A DNA stretch of 64,000 nt from Phytophthora quininea (taxonomy: Eukaryota > Oomycota > Peronosporomycetes > Peronosporales > Peronosporaceae): NCBI GenBank assembly GCA_011947345.1, contig JAAVTG010000554.1, positions 1,302,001 to 1,366,000 on the forward strand, given 5' to 3'. Each line of letters opens with the position of its first letter. Within the stretch, counting starts at the first letter, position 1. Made by a program: the position numbers and the translations under genes. The notes beneath the pieces are model-generated. The model was not told the DNA's origin. It made no database searches and saw nothing but the letters and a program-made list of their open reading frames with translations. Of the stretch, positions 21,156-31,496 are shown in pieces.

Positions 21156-22843
21156 CTACTTGTGCAAGTTCCCCATGAAGGGCGACTTCATGGCGGCTCC
21201 GCGGCCGCGACGGCGCTCACGCTCTTCCTCCTTGTAGAGGCCCGAGAACGGCAGCTGAATCAGCTGCTTGTACTGCGCACGCAACGACAACGACAAAACA
21301 CACGGTCAGCGTGATCAACATCAGCTCGGGCGGACAGAGCAAGCTCGGACATGATTGCAAATTGCAATCGAGCCACACACGCACCGCCAGAGTGCCGTAC
21401 ACCATGAGCACGAATCCCAGCAGCTCCAGCCTGCGCACAACGTGGGTAATTAGATCAAGGACGTTGCTGCAGAGGACACGAGATCTCGGCGCCGTACCAA
21501 CTGAAGATGGTCCATCGCTCGCCAGGCGAGGCTTTGCCTTGCCATTGCATCACATAGTAGACGAACAGACTAAGCATCCAGACCCCAAGCGTGCGCAGCG
21601 TCTGCAGCAAATAGGTGTCAAGCAACAGAATCTTTTGGCGACACGGGGCGAACTCACACGTGTGACCACCGTTCAACACTCGTGCACGTACCTCTGCAAT
21701 GCTCCGCATGACGGCCGATAGATGCTTGGTAACGTAATTTCCCGTCACATTCAGCGTGCCCACCGCCACGATGTAGGCCAGGATAAGCCCCATGAGCGTG
21801 GGCGAGTTGCACACCTGCACGAACGAGTCGATGAAGTCTTCGTGCCAAGTACGCGCAAAGGCGGTCCCTCCTGCGGGGGTGAGTGTGAGGATTGGGATCA
21901 GTAGGACGTAAAACACTAGCCCCCAGAGCCCTTCGAACCCCACCAGCAGCATCGGGCTCACGTTCAGTGCCAGCATCATGTGCTCCTCGACCACGATCTG
22001 GAGCGCGCACAGTACCTGCGCTGCGATGATGAAGCACAGACCCAGCATCGCGTTCACCGAGCTATCACTTCCTGCAGTTGAGTCGTTGGAGCTGTGGCCC
22101 ACCCCGGCGTACCCAACCAACGCAACTGCCAGCATGACGATCCAAATGCTGGCGTAGTGGTAGCCGTAGAGCTTCTTGCCCATGAGTCGCACCGAGAAGA
22201 AGGCGCTGAAGATGATGATGGAGCCCCTCGCCATCTGATACACCGACGCCGAGATCCACAGCAAGCCGACATTGGACAGCACAGTCTGCAGCAGATCCAG
22301 CAGCGCCGGCACAGCGATCGCCGCCAAGGTGCGGAATGCTACGCGTCCTTGCTGGTCCTCCCCGCCGTTGAGCAGCCGTGGGCCAAGCAGCGGAGATTCT
22401 TCATTGGCGTCTCCGTTGCGGTGCGATCTGTACTTGCGCTTGAGCGCGTCCACCTTGTTCTCAGCCTCAGCATGACCCGCGTACTTGCGCTTGATGGCGG
22501 CCATGTCTTCCTCGGACGGAGCAGTCGCCACGTACCTCTTGCCGCCCTTGTGCATGCGCAGCACTGGCGTCTCCAAGTATTGGCGGTGCTGCGTGCATTT
22601 GCGTGCGTACAGGAAGGCCAGACACAGCGCCATGGCCAGCTTCATCTGCAGCACTCCGAACCAGGGCTTGGCGAAGGGACACAACGCCGTCATCTCGTTG
22701 GTCTCCGGGTCCATGCATGAGACCGAACCTTGCGACCGCACCGCGTACTCGGTCTTCATGATGACGGTGCTGAAGGTGCCGGACACCAGCATGGCCACGG
22801 CCGACAGCACGCCCTCGCGCTGCAGCACGTCCTGGTCGCGCAT
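21156..22843 (-). CDS. SLC35F6-like membrane transporter (drug/metabolite transporter fold)
   Basis: Exons 21692-22843, 21480-21601, 21385-21430 and 21156-21272 (read downward) join in phase to 478 residues. The clearest donor is gag/gtacgtgc at 21691, with acceptor gctgcag at 21602. About ten hydrophobic segments are visible, e.g. LLDLLQTVLSNVGLLWISAS, GSIIIFSAFFSVRLMGKKL and MLGLCFIIAAQVLCALQIVVEE. The start (MLVSGTFSTVIMKTEYAV, then CPFAKPWFGVLQMKLAM) follows the SLC35F6 pattern. The tail is basic (EEERERRRGRG). Likely an organelle or endomembrane solute carrier; cargo unknown. The ATG at 22843 is only ~75 bp from the Harbinger element, so an upstream exon may have been lost or moved. Confidence 0.75.
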
Positions 22844-23220
22844 CTTGCAGGGGGAAAGTGCGCGATTGGACGAAAAGCCGCGTTGAAGAGACCGCGTTTG
22901 TCCTCAAGTGTCCACACTTAGGGTGCGTACTGCACTGCCAAATTCCAGCGGATTCAATCCTTCCGAATTCCAGCAGATAGCGGATTGATCCAGCGGATTG
23001 AGCGCGAGCTGCCTTTTTGAACACATAGGCTGCGTACTGCCATTCCGCTGCAATGATCCGACGGATTGTCCGTTCCGCTGTTTTGTTTGCAGTGCACGAT
23101 TTCACTGCTCACCGATCCGCCAGTTTGAACCGCCAAATGTAGTCAAGATCGAGAGCATCAAAAGCAAACGTGTATTTAGTTGTAGAGGAGACAACCTGCC
23201 TTGCTGAACTACAACGTTTT

Positions 23221-23780
23221 CTACTGGAAATCCGTGTTGCCCGCCAAAAACTCCTGGACAAAGTAGAATCTACACTCGTCGTCCATGCCGCAGTACATCG
23301 TTGCGGCGTTCGGGTTCGTGGCCAGCACTTGAATAAACCGGAAACGTGCAGCCACCTCAATCGTGCTCGCTAGCTGGTCCTTGAACTCTTCGATCGCAAC
23401 GTCAGACCGCGAAAGTTTGCACATACGATCACCCTCTCGACGAGCTGCACTAGTGTCCGCAAGCGTCTTGTGAGCAACAGCAAGCTCCAAGATGGCCTCA
23501 GTCATCTTCTCCCCGTGCTCTTGTGGCGCTTGGAACAACCGTCGTTGTTGTCGCCTTCCTGGGACGGACTGAGCGATGTTCGGCGACCACGGCTGCGGCA
23601 GCGAGATCCATTACCCGCCGATTCTTCCGTCTCTTCTTCCTCGTCGCTAGCTTCGCCAGAGCTACCATCTTCATCATCGTCACTCGGATTGTCGGCGGAT
23701 ACGTTCTCGTCGTTGAAGGCATCGACGTTGGCGTCGTTCGGGCTGACAGGCGACAGTAATTGCGAATCTTGCGACGCCAA
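23221..23780 (-). pseudogene. Second ORF of the Harbinger element (DNA-binding partner), decayed
   Basis: Two overlapping frames: 23502-23780 is acidic and Ser-rich (DDDEDGSSGEASDEEEETEES), and 23221-23538 continues as GEKMTEAILELAVAHKTLADTSAARREGDRM ... IEVAARFRFIQVLATNP and ends FLAGNTDFQ. Harbinger elements usually carry a Myb/SANT-like partner of the transposase; position and divergent orientation fit, but the DNA-binding helix itself is not visible, so the N-terminal part is probably lost. One frame break. Confidence 0.5.
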
Positions 23781-23791
23781 GTGAGCAGTTC

Positions 23792-24365
23792 GACATGACT
23801 TTGTGATCTCAGAAGATGTGTTTTGCTACTGATTTCGGAGATGCTATACTAACTAAATGTTCACTGTTTGCTACAGGAAAATATTACCTAGGAGACGCTG
23901 GTTATGCCTTAACCAAGCACACGTTGACGCCATACAGAGGCGTCACGTACCACCTAAAGGAATTTGGCGAGGGAAGTCAAAAACCACAGACGAAGGAAGA
24001 GCTTTTAATCTGCGGCACTCATCGTTACGCAACGTCATTGAAAGAACCTACGGCTCCATCAAAAAGAATTCCCGATCCTCCAATCGATGCCCAACTACGA
24101 GCTGGGCGCGCAGGTGGGCCTCGTGCAAGCCACGTTTGCGATCCACAATTTCATTCGTTGTCATAAAGATGAATTTGCGAACAAGAAGCTTCAGAACAGC
24201 CGTGCGAGGGAAGAAGACAACACGGAGGCCGCACAAAGAGCTACTGGAACTGACGAGATGGACGACGCATCGATGAAACAGGTTCGCCATAAGATAGCAT
24301 CCGATATGTGGCGAAGCTATCTTGTAGTATTCGTAGCTGGTAGAGATGGCGAGGTTGTTGTCTAA
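23792..24365 (+). pseudogene. Harbinger transposase, right copy (broken)
   Basis: The reading begins at RHDFVISE. Then comes the intron, whose donor is damaged (gaag/atgtg instead of gaag/gtgtg in the left copy), then GKYYLGDAGYALTKHTLTPYRG, NVIERTYGSIK and VQATFAIHNFIRCHK over three frames, ending at 24365. This is the second catalytic region and C-terminus of a HARBI1-like DDE transposase. The N-terminal part with the first Asp is absent. The intron holds the intact gtagc site (23825-23829 on the other strand) where the left copy took up the retrotransposon. Confidence 0.78.
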
Positions 24366-24575
24366 TAGCATTCGTTCATGAAACAAAATGTTCGCGTTGG
24401 AAATTATGTGTTCAAAAGGCAGCTCGCGCTCAGTCCGCTGGATCAATCCGCTATCTGCCGGAATTCGGGAGGATTGAATCCGCCGGAATATGGCCATTTT
24501 CCCGCTCAAATTGCGCCAGCGGATCGGCCGTTCCGCTGGAATTTGGCGCTGCAGTATGCACCCCCATTACTATGA

Positions 24576-24919
24576 GCCCTTCGTCGAGTTCTGTTGTGTC
24601 CCTGCAACTTGCGGAAGCGTTTGCTCAGAGCGACGTCAACCGTAGAGATCGCGTTTGCACCAGATCGCACGTATCCCATCTGCCTGGGTGCGGTCCTTGA
24701 GTTCACATCATGCTTCCTGTTCACAATTCTTGCGGGCGTCGGCACCAAGATCGCGCTCATGTGACAGTTGATGTGTCAGGACCAACAGATCCGATAGCTT
24801 TTCTTCTGCTCTACCAACTGGTTTGTCGACGTTGTACTGGTATACTCGACGTCTCGGCATTCTTCATCTCACTCTCGAGAACGCGCAAGGCAAGAAAGAA
24901 CCCAAAGCATCCAGTCAAT
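24576..24919. other. Upstream region of gene B (right arm)
   Basis: Mirror of 2238-2582. No gene besides an in-frame upstream extension of B that lacks signal-peptide character. Confidence 0.5.
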
Positions 24920-25786
24920 ATGCACATTTCCTCCGTCATCCTCGGCCTGGCTGCTGTCGCTACTACATCCTTCGTGAACGCCGCCAACTCGCTGGGGTAT
25001 GTGCCGGTGCCCTGGGACGGCCGCGCGTATAACTTGACGATGGAGACACTCGAGTCCAAGTACGTGACTTCGCTGCTCACCCAGCGCAGCACCGGGAACC
25101 GCAAAATCGCCGACTATCTCACCATCCAGCGCCAATTCCGCCCCGAGGGATACAACGACGACGACGGCGCAATCGCCCTCGGTGTGGACGGCAACTCCAT
25201 CTTCAATGACAACACCGACGCTCGGCAGTCCGAACTACTGCAGCTAATCGAAGGCTCGGCCGATGGAACGACCTTCTACCGCGCGAGTCTGAAGAAAGGA
25301 GACGATTTCCTCAACCGATACAAGTGGCAACTGATTTCAGTCGGAGGTTTGTGCTCGATCGGCGTGGACGCATCAGTAGACCCACCTTTGATCTTCTTGC
25401 ACGCAAACGGCACTGCAGATCATGCGTGGTCGACCACTTTCGTTGCGGGCACTTGGTACAACTTCGGCATCGGCATCGAGAAGACTGCGGACGGCAACAA
25501 CATGAACCTCGAGTTCTACACGAGCACGGGCCAGGACGAGCTCGTCTTCAACAAGGCCACGGAACTGCCAGGATCTCTTCTCACGCTGAACGAGTTTTAT
25601 ATCGGCCCTTACACTTCGACGAGCGACGGCAGCGAGCCCAAGATGAACGCTCAGCAGGACGTTGTGTCGTTCAACGGTATCTCGGTGGAAGCTACGCCAA
25701 TCAATGCGGGCGCTCCGACTCCAGCTCCGTCGGAGGGAGGTACCGCCGTTGTTACGGATGGTAGCAGCTCGAGCAGCTCTCCATGA
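24920..25786 (+). CDS. GH131-like secreted protein B, right copy
   Basis: Encodes the same 288 residues as the left copy. Start at the ATG at 24920 for the signal peptide MHISSVILGLAAVATTSFVNA. Family marks are PWDGR, DGNSIFND, RQSELLQ, GTTFYRAS, GTWYNFGIG, and a Ser-rich tail. N-glycosylation sequons are present (NLT, NGT). The position of the second expected acidic residue reads SVGG. Both copies being intact suggests recent duplication, gene conversion, or retained function. Confidence 0.8.
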   Translation: MHISSVILGLAAVATTSFVNAANSLGYVPVPWDGRAYNLTMETLESKYVTSLLTQRSTGNRKIADYLTIQRQFRPEGYNDDDGAIALGVDGNSIFNDNTDARQSELLQLIEGSADGTTFYRASLKKGDDFLNRYKWQLISVGGLCSIGVDASVDPPLIFLHANGTADHAWSTTFVAGTWYNFGIGIEKTADGNNMNLEFYTSTGQDELVFNKATELPGSLLTLNEFYIGPYTSTSDGSEPKMNAQQDVVSFNGISVEATPINAGAPTPAPSEGGTAVVTDGSSSSSSP

Positions 25787-26355
25787 GGAATTCAGCGCTT
25801 TAATTTCAATGGCAGCGGCAGCAGGAACAGAATACCGGCAATAGTAGCGTACTTTCACAATATCGACACTCGTTTTGGACGAGTCAATGCAGGAAAGAAA
25901 TTGCAGCTTCATGTCAAAACTCTCGTCGTATCCGTTTAATGCAGTAATAGTAGATGGCTTCGGAGTTTTTCTTGTCACCAAAATTGCTTAGCGTCTCGAG
26001 AGTTTGTCAATTGACGTTGGACCCAGGAAACTCTTGTGTTTGAAGAATACATGTAGTCTAGAGCGAGATGCCCCGTCAGAAATTCAAAGCTCTGTCCATC
26101 ATCCCAAGAATTAAAACCGCTTTCATATCCAGGAAAGACCCAGTTTTTGCTGTCCGTGTACTTCCAGAACTTCATCAATTCACTAACGGCATGCACGAGT
26201 CGCCAACGCCACCACGGCTTTCTTCAAACTTGCTGGAGCGGCGAGTGATCAAAGATGGTCAACCAGTTGCTATTTACGATAACTCGACCAGCAAGTCGTC
26301 ATTCTTGGTTTTGCTCTCGACCACACAAGCCAAGAGCTCGCAGATTCCAGCAGCC
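25787..26355. other. Spacer between GH131-like genes B and A (right arm)
   Basis: Mirror of 802-1370. It holds the 3' UTR of B and the promoter of A. No other coding potential recognised. Confidence 0.5.
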
Positions 26356-27283
26356 ATGCAGCTTTCCTCTGTCATACTCATCTTTGCTGCGATTGCCTTT
26401 TCAGCCATTGTGGATGCGGACAATACACTTGGATACGAACCGCTACCTTGGGATGGCCGCACATTCGACTTGACTGTCGACACGCTCGAGTCCAAGTATG
26501 TGCTGGCGACGCTTCTCCAGTGTGGGGACACTATTGGCAACCCAGCCGACTACGTCAAGGTTGAACACCAGTTCCTCCCCGAAGGGTACAACGGCGACGA
26601 CGGCGCGCTTTCTATCGGCGTGGACGGCGAGGCCATTTTCCACAACAACCGCAACGAACGCCAGTCAGATTTGTTCCAAGACCTCGAAGGTTCAGAGGAC
26701 GGCACGACCTTCTTCCGCGCGAGTTTTACGAAAGCCAATGACTTTGTCAATCCACTCGAATGGCACCTCATTTTTCTGGGCGGCCTGTTCTCCATTGGCG
26801 TGGATGCTTCCGTGGATCCGCCAGTTTTGTTTTTGAAAACCAACGGCACCTCCGAGAACTCGTGGACGCCCACTTTCATCCCCCAGCACTTAATACAACT
26901 TTGGTGTCGGTCTCGAAAAGACGGCGGACGGCAAGAACATGAACCTCGAGTTCTACACGAGCACAGGCCACGATGAACTCGTCTTTGACCACGCTATCGA
27001 ACTTCAGCGACCACTCGTTACGATGACCAGCTTCCACATCGGCCTCCTTACACAAACGAGTGACGGTAGTGCTCCAGCGATGAATGCTCAGCAGGATGCC
27101 GTGCTGTTCAACGGTGTTTCCGTGAAGACTACTGCAGTTAATGCTGGTGCTCCGACACCTGCACCATCGTTGATTCCCATGGCCAGAGCGGATGAAGCGC
27201 GTTCGCTTAATTTCCCTGACCGAGCATTGATGGAGCAGGAGGGAAGCGCTGCCATGAATTTCTCGGTGGCTTACAACATGTAA
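26356..27283 (+). pseudogene. GH131-like secreted protein A, right copy (broken)
   Basis: Signal peptide at the ATG at 26356, then LPWDGR and family motifs as in the left copy. It carries the same TAA in place of the Trp codon of GTWYNFG (near 26893) and, unlike the left copy, one extra T at about 26879 (ttcatccccc against ttcaccccc), which shifts the frame before reaching it. The remainder (YNFGVGLEKTADGKNMNLEFYTS ... MNFSVAYNM) is preserved and ends at 27283. Two disabling changes make loss of function likely unless stop readthrough occurs. Confidence 0.78.
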
Positions 27284-27562
27284 GTCCCAGCGGCTGCCGT
27301 TGTAAAGCATTTCCACATCCATCCAGCTTGGTTTAGTCGTGGTTTCTTTCCGTCAATGATACTCGATGAAATTTCCAAATACACCAAAACTCGCATCACT
27401 GCACCTGGAGCAGATCACTTTACTGTGAAATGTAGGTCCGTTCCCACGCTATTCCACAAATCGGAGTCCACCTTCCCAGCACTATCGAGCCGTAAACGCT
27501 TGCGGCTTCTGCACCTGTTCGATTATACCTAGCGCCACTTTCGCTCTCGCTTCCAAGTAACA

Positions 27563-28195
27563 ATGAACGGATTTTCCTCGGTTCTTGGAATGGCCGCTCT
27601 GACGTCGTCGTCTTTAGTAGCCGCTGCCACCCCAGGTTACCTTCCAATGCCATGGGATGGTCGCGCCTTCAATCTGACCGTCGACACACTCACCAATAAG
27701 TATCTTACTCCAATCTTGGTCCAGCGCAACGGTGAAAGCAAAGGGAATCCAGCCGACTATGTCTCAGTGCAACATCAATTCCATCCAGAAGGTTACAACA
27801 GCGACGATGGCGCGCTAGCCATCGGCGTGGACGGCAACGCAATCTTCAGCACCATCACGGACACCCGCCGCTCCGATCTGTTTCAAAACATTGAGGGCCC
27901 CGCCGACGCCACCACATTCTTACGTGCGAGTGTGACCAAGACGGACGACTTCGTCAACGCGTACACGTGGCAGGTGATTTGGCTGGCCGACTTGTTCCAG
28001 ATTGGCGTGGATGCATCGTTGGAGCCGCCCATCATGTTTCTCCGCGGCAACGGCACCTCCGACGCCAAGCGGTCGCCCGTGTTTGTATCTGGCGTCTGGT
28101 ACAACTTTGGAATTGGTATCGAGAAGACCGCGGACGGCAACAACATGAACCTCGAGTTCTACACGAGTACGGGGCAGGATGAGTTGGTCTTGAAC
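27563..28195 (+). pseudogene. GH131-like secreted protein E, 3' end replaced by a Fanzor fragment
   Basis: Fourth family member in tandem with B and A. The ATG at 27563 opens a short signal peptide (MNGFSSVLGMAALTSSSLVAAA). Motifs: MPWDGR, DGNAIFST, RRSDLFQ, WYNFGIG, LEFYTS. The frame is clean up to GQDELVLN and then runs into foreign sequence, the antisense of a Fanzor gene, adding only TTVSSR before a stop at 28216. About 70 C-terminal residues of the family are missing. The catalytic-type acids are changed (RRSDL; WLAD). Confidence 0.75.
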
Positions 28196-29257
28196 ACGAC
28201 CGTCTCTTCTAGGTAGAATTCGCCTTCGCGCAGACGCTGCAAACGCACCGAGTGCTCGATAGGTGGCACTTCTCCACGGACGGGAATGCCGTCGTTGTCG
28301 CCAAAGCCGAAAAACTTACTGTGAAAGTGGACTGCATTTGACCCGCAGCTCTGAACGATACGCACCGACCGCACTCTCATCTCAATGGAGTTGGATCGCG
28401 CCCACTTGTTTCGGTACTTCATGACCGGGTATGTGGTCTTCTTACCGTTGCTCTTCAAGTCGTAGAAAGGTTTCTGGCCGTCTTGACGCCCTTGACGAAA
28501 TCTCGCAGCTCCGAGTCGCGAACTTCGTCGTTAACTGCCGCTTGGTACTCGAACGAGCCACGACGGCGGAAAACTGTTCGCATCGTCGACACTCTTGCTG
28601 CTGTTTGTGCCCGAGCTGCTACAGCACCAGTAGGGCGTCTGCTAGCGCAGAGCTTCCTGGTCTTGCTCACGATCTTATTGTACACGGCTCTGTTGGTGTT
28701 GAAGATATGCTCCAGCTGGCGGCGTTGCTGTGGGGCCGGCCTCAGCAGAATCTTCGTGACGCTGTTGGGGTTTTGCTCGTCATGGGAGGCTCCATCAGGA
28801 GCAGAGGTGTCGGCGTTGTCCTCTTTTCTCTCGGCGACCACCGCGAGAATGCGATCTGTCTGCCAATGCTGCTCTTGTGTGGTGGAGGCGTAGTTGCTGA
28901 CGTCGAACCACGACGTCAAGAGCGGTTCGACGACGCGTTGTGCTGCTGGAGTTCGACTACGACGGAAGGGACCTGCACGAGATGGCTGGCGGGTCTTTTG
29001 CGCTTCCTCTTCCTCTTGTTCTTACGTCGATTAGGACGACACGGTCGGCGCGGGCGCAGGAGCTTTGGCACACCCACAAGATCAACCAGAGCGGGAACCC
29101 AAAGATCTTCTGAGACTTCGTGTGAAAACCACACATCGGGCCCTTCGAGGCGATAGCCGTCGCGACTTGTGCGGGTAGCTGAGACTGAAGGCTCGACCTC
29201 GATCTCTCGCCCAGCGCGTCGCTGACGCTTGGCAGGTGGAGGTGGAGCGCTGCTCAT
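28196..29257 (-). pseudogene. Fanzor (TnpB-like nuclease) fragment, N-terminal half
   Basis: Minus-strand reading from the ATG at 29257: a basic stretch (RPNRRKNKRKRKRKR), then TSWFDVSNYAS, ILLRPAPQQRRQLEHIFNTNRAVYNKIV (the TnpB-like N-terminal helix), EVRDSELRDFVKGVKTAR, and FHSKFFGFGDNDGIPVRGEVPPIEHSVRLQRLREGEFYL. The order matches the nearly intact gene at 51846-53640, with several frame breaks. It stops at 28196, just before the RuvC-I region, where it abuts GH131-like gene E. Confidence 0.8.
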
Positions 29258-29589
29258 TTCCGCGCGTTGATTGGTCTTGGCAGGAAATTTAAAAGTGGCG
29301 CTAGCTGCAGGAGCTGGGTGTCCAGCAATTGGCGACGGCTGCCAGCGCCGACGTGAAAGCAGTCCATGGCTTCCGTGTTGTTGGCTTCATTTCCGAACTT
29401 TGGCACCATGGCAACCACTTCGCCAGCGCTTGGCAGCCCCCGCTTCCATCGCGCAGTTCGCCATTTGCCCGCTCCAGCTCAAGTCCAAGCTCCAAGCTTC
29501 AGACCAAGCGATGCACGACGCGTGTATCTGGCGACGAAAGACCCCACAGTCCACGTCAAGCAAGACCTGGATCGCCAGCCAGCGCTGGC
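29258..29589. other. Stretch between two Fanzor fragments
   Basis: About 330 bp between the N-terminal fragment (minus strand) and the 3' end fragment (plus strand). It holds GC-rich sequence with a long open frame on the plus strand that has no recognisable domain. It may be internal Fanzor sequence decayed or inverted. Confidence 0.35.
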
Positions 29590-29860
29590 TGAGAGCCGCC
29601 TCAGTAGCTCCGGAGCTCGTCCTGCCACGTGCACAGTGCAAGACGTCCGCGCGTGAAGGCAGCCAACAAGACCATCATCCTCCACACGAAGGTGGAGAGA
29701 AGTTGTTCTAGCCCTGCTAGAACACTCGGCGCAGCCTACGTCGGGGAGACCTGCATTCCTGGCTGGTGCGCTTGCGGACTGGCGAGGAACTGGCGTCTTC
29801 GGACGTCGCGTTACAGGCCCACGAGTCGGTAGCTAGTTGCTAGAACTCCTAAGGCTCTTT
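29590..29860 (+). pseudogene. Fanzor 3' end: last codons and conserved non-coding tail
   Basis: At 29629-29695 the plus strand reads like the Fanzor C-terminus (KAANKTIILHTKV, compare VNAARNIFHKN). After a stop codon (29699) follows gcagcctacgtcggggag at 29721, then aggcccacgagt, and gttgctagaactcctaag at about 29840. The same non-coding words follow the other two Fanzor 3' ends in this window. Orientation is opposite to the N-terminal fragment just left of it, so the copy was inverted or these are two copies. Confidence 0.65.
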
Positions 29861-29867
29861 AACATTG

Positions 29868-30476
29868 TCAGCAGTGAGCTCTGTTGTAATTACCGGTAGC
29901 TCTTCTGGGGTAGACATTTCGCGGATCTTTGGTGGTTCTGTGATTCCAGCGACTGGAAAATCCTAAGCGAAGACAACGTGCTGCGCAGAATGGTAGCTGC
30001 AGCGACCAGTCAGTAAGAGGTCTACATCCTCGAATGTAACGGCCCGGTGCTTCGGCTTGTCTCAATTGTGATCTGCGGCGCGCTTGCAAACACGTACGTG
30101 GTGCGGCACCCACCGGCGCAGTTTGTGTTGGTGGTGAAAACCGAGGTGCCAGCGAGTTTGTCTGCGGCAGCGAGGATTCTGGATACAAGCTCAATGCTGC
30201 TGCATCATCTTCGTTCTTGGATCGCGGACGCTTTTCACCAACGCAAAATGTCATGTCATCATTATCACGGACGCTAACAGGAGCCGTACGTTCAGCTTCC
30301 ATTTCAGCACGAGCAGCTTCAACATTAGCAGGATCAGTAGGTTCATCGCCACTATCAGCTCCAGCAGTAGGATCAGCTAGACCAGCGTCAACATGAGGAT
30401 CGTCAAACCGGGACGGCTTCGACAAGAGCGCTTTGGACCACTTCATTTTGCAGAACTTCACCGGTAAAAAAATCAA
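29868..30476 (-). other. Open frame of unknown nature
   Basis: The 202-codon frame has an acidic start after KMKWSKALLSKPSRFDDPHVDAGLADP, with ANVEAARAEMEAERT and GEKRPRSKNEDDAAA, then turns low-complexity and basic. The first ~90 residues look protein-like (possibly the N-terminus of a TE protein); the rest does not. No family recognised and no reliable start codon context. Confidence 0.3.
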
Positions 30477-31290
30477 TATTGCGAGCCTTGAGAAAGCTTT
30501 ATAAAAATTCCCAGCCGTGCATACTCATATTCGCCGACTGTAGTGACTTTGTAACGGCGATTTTTCGAGTAACGCGCGAAGACCTCTACAACGAAGAGTT
30601 GAATCGTGTCGGCTCGCGGTCGGTTCAGGGTGATGATCCTCAGCACGCAGCCTTTGCTATGCAAAACTCAAGGAGCAGATTCAGTCCACTGACGGGTACA
30701 CAAGGTGAAGACAACTTTAGCATCCTCGCAGATATCGGAGTACCCCTCTTTTAGTCAGTGTCTACGCGCAGTGGAAGCGGATTTGGACATATCCCGCTAC
30801 ACCACAATTTACAGTGGCGGCGTTCTGTGCGTTGTGGTGTCTAACCTTATTTGACGTCCGAAGTGGAACGTACTGGTACATGTACGTCGAATTCTAAAAC
30901 GTCTTGAAAGCATCTTGAAATCGTTCCCATGAGCGCCATCGCGAAAAAACGTATTGAGGAACTTGTTCTTCTCCTTGCGTTTACAAATTCGACTGAGCCA
31001 CGAAATTTCACGGTCGTCCTCAACGATCGATTCATTCTCTTATGTTTCCAATAGCTCGACGTGTAAATCCCACCATGTGATTTGGTACTACATGACAAGC
31101 TCACGTAACTGAAAACGTCGTCCAAATTTTCCGGTTCGCAGTAGCCGGTACCGCCCACAGACGAAGGAGCAATAAATAAATACTACCTCAATGCAGAAAA
31201 TAACGCGGGTTACCCGTATCTGCTGCATCCGCTTAAACCATATACCCTACGTAAACAGACATATACACACACATCGAATTTACTGTTTCG
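30477..31290. other. Gene-free stretch
   Basis: About 0.8 kb of AT-richer sequence with short frames on both strands. I recognise nothing in it. Confidence 0.4.
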
Positions 31291-31295
31291 CATAC

Positions 31296-31480
31296 TTTGC
31301 TATGGGCAAGATACGTCAGCTTATCGCGTACGCGGGCAGATCAATGCTTACGCTGCCCAGGGTGTCAAAGCACTCAGATTGTTAAAGCCATCAGGCGTTC
31401 AAGAAGATTCGTCGCTAATTTCCTGCGTGATCCAGCCGCCTATGCGTCTCACGTCACTAAAGGTTACTCTTTGAAGTAGA
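31296..31480 (+). pseudogene. Tc1/mariner transposase, N-terminal helix-turn-helix (fragment)
   Basis: The plus strand reads MGKIRQLIAYAG in one frame and then SQIVKAIRRSRRFVANFLRDPAAYASHVTKG in the next, the classic Tc1-type HTH pattern (QIAK.I.RSR..V.NFL.DP..YG). It stops where a Harbinger-type gene begins. The matching C-terminal part is at 33556-33805, so one Tc1 copy was probably split by the intervening element. Confidence 0.6.
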
Positions 31481-31496
31481 AAGCAGACCCTTAGAG

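Larger units (their letters stand above)
22918..24570 (+). mobile_element. PIF/Harbinger-type element, right copy, with nested termini
   Basis: The left terminus 22918-23027 (gggtgcgtactgcactgcc) and right terminus 24410-24567 (ending gcagtatgcaccc) are long imperfect inverted repeats, bordered by TTA on both sides, the usual 3-bp Harbinger target duplication. A second, related terminus starts at about 23028 (gctgcgtactgccattcc) inside the first; it is the same sequence as at 10203-10335. So one element sits within the end of another, or two ends were fused. It contains a transposase relic on the plus strand and a second ORF on the minus strand. Confidence 0.75.
23825..27156. repeat. Right arm of the large inverted duplication
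   Basis: Reverse complement of 1-3333, with 20.5 kb between the inner ends. It carries gene B at 24920-25786 and gene A at 26356-27283. Identity is close to complete over the genes and lower within the transposase, so the high-identity tract ends inside the Harbinger element. The arm probably continues past 27156, since the match is cut only by the window start. Confidence 0.93.

Noticed and set aside
22467..23105. 212-codon minus-strand frame joining the transporter region to the Harbinger terminus.
   Set aside because: It overlaps the real transporter frame in a different register and is Arg/Ala-rich; a shadow plus repeat sequence.
29271..29711. Plus-strand 146-codon frame between the Fanzor pieces as a new gene.
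   Set aside because: No motif, shadow-like composition, and its end coincides with the Fanzor 3' tail in another frame.
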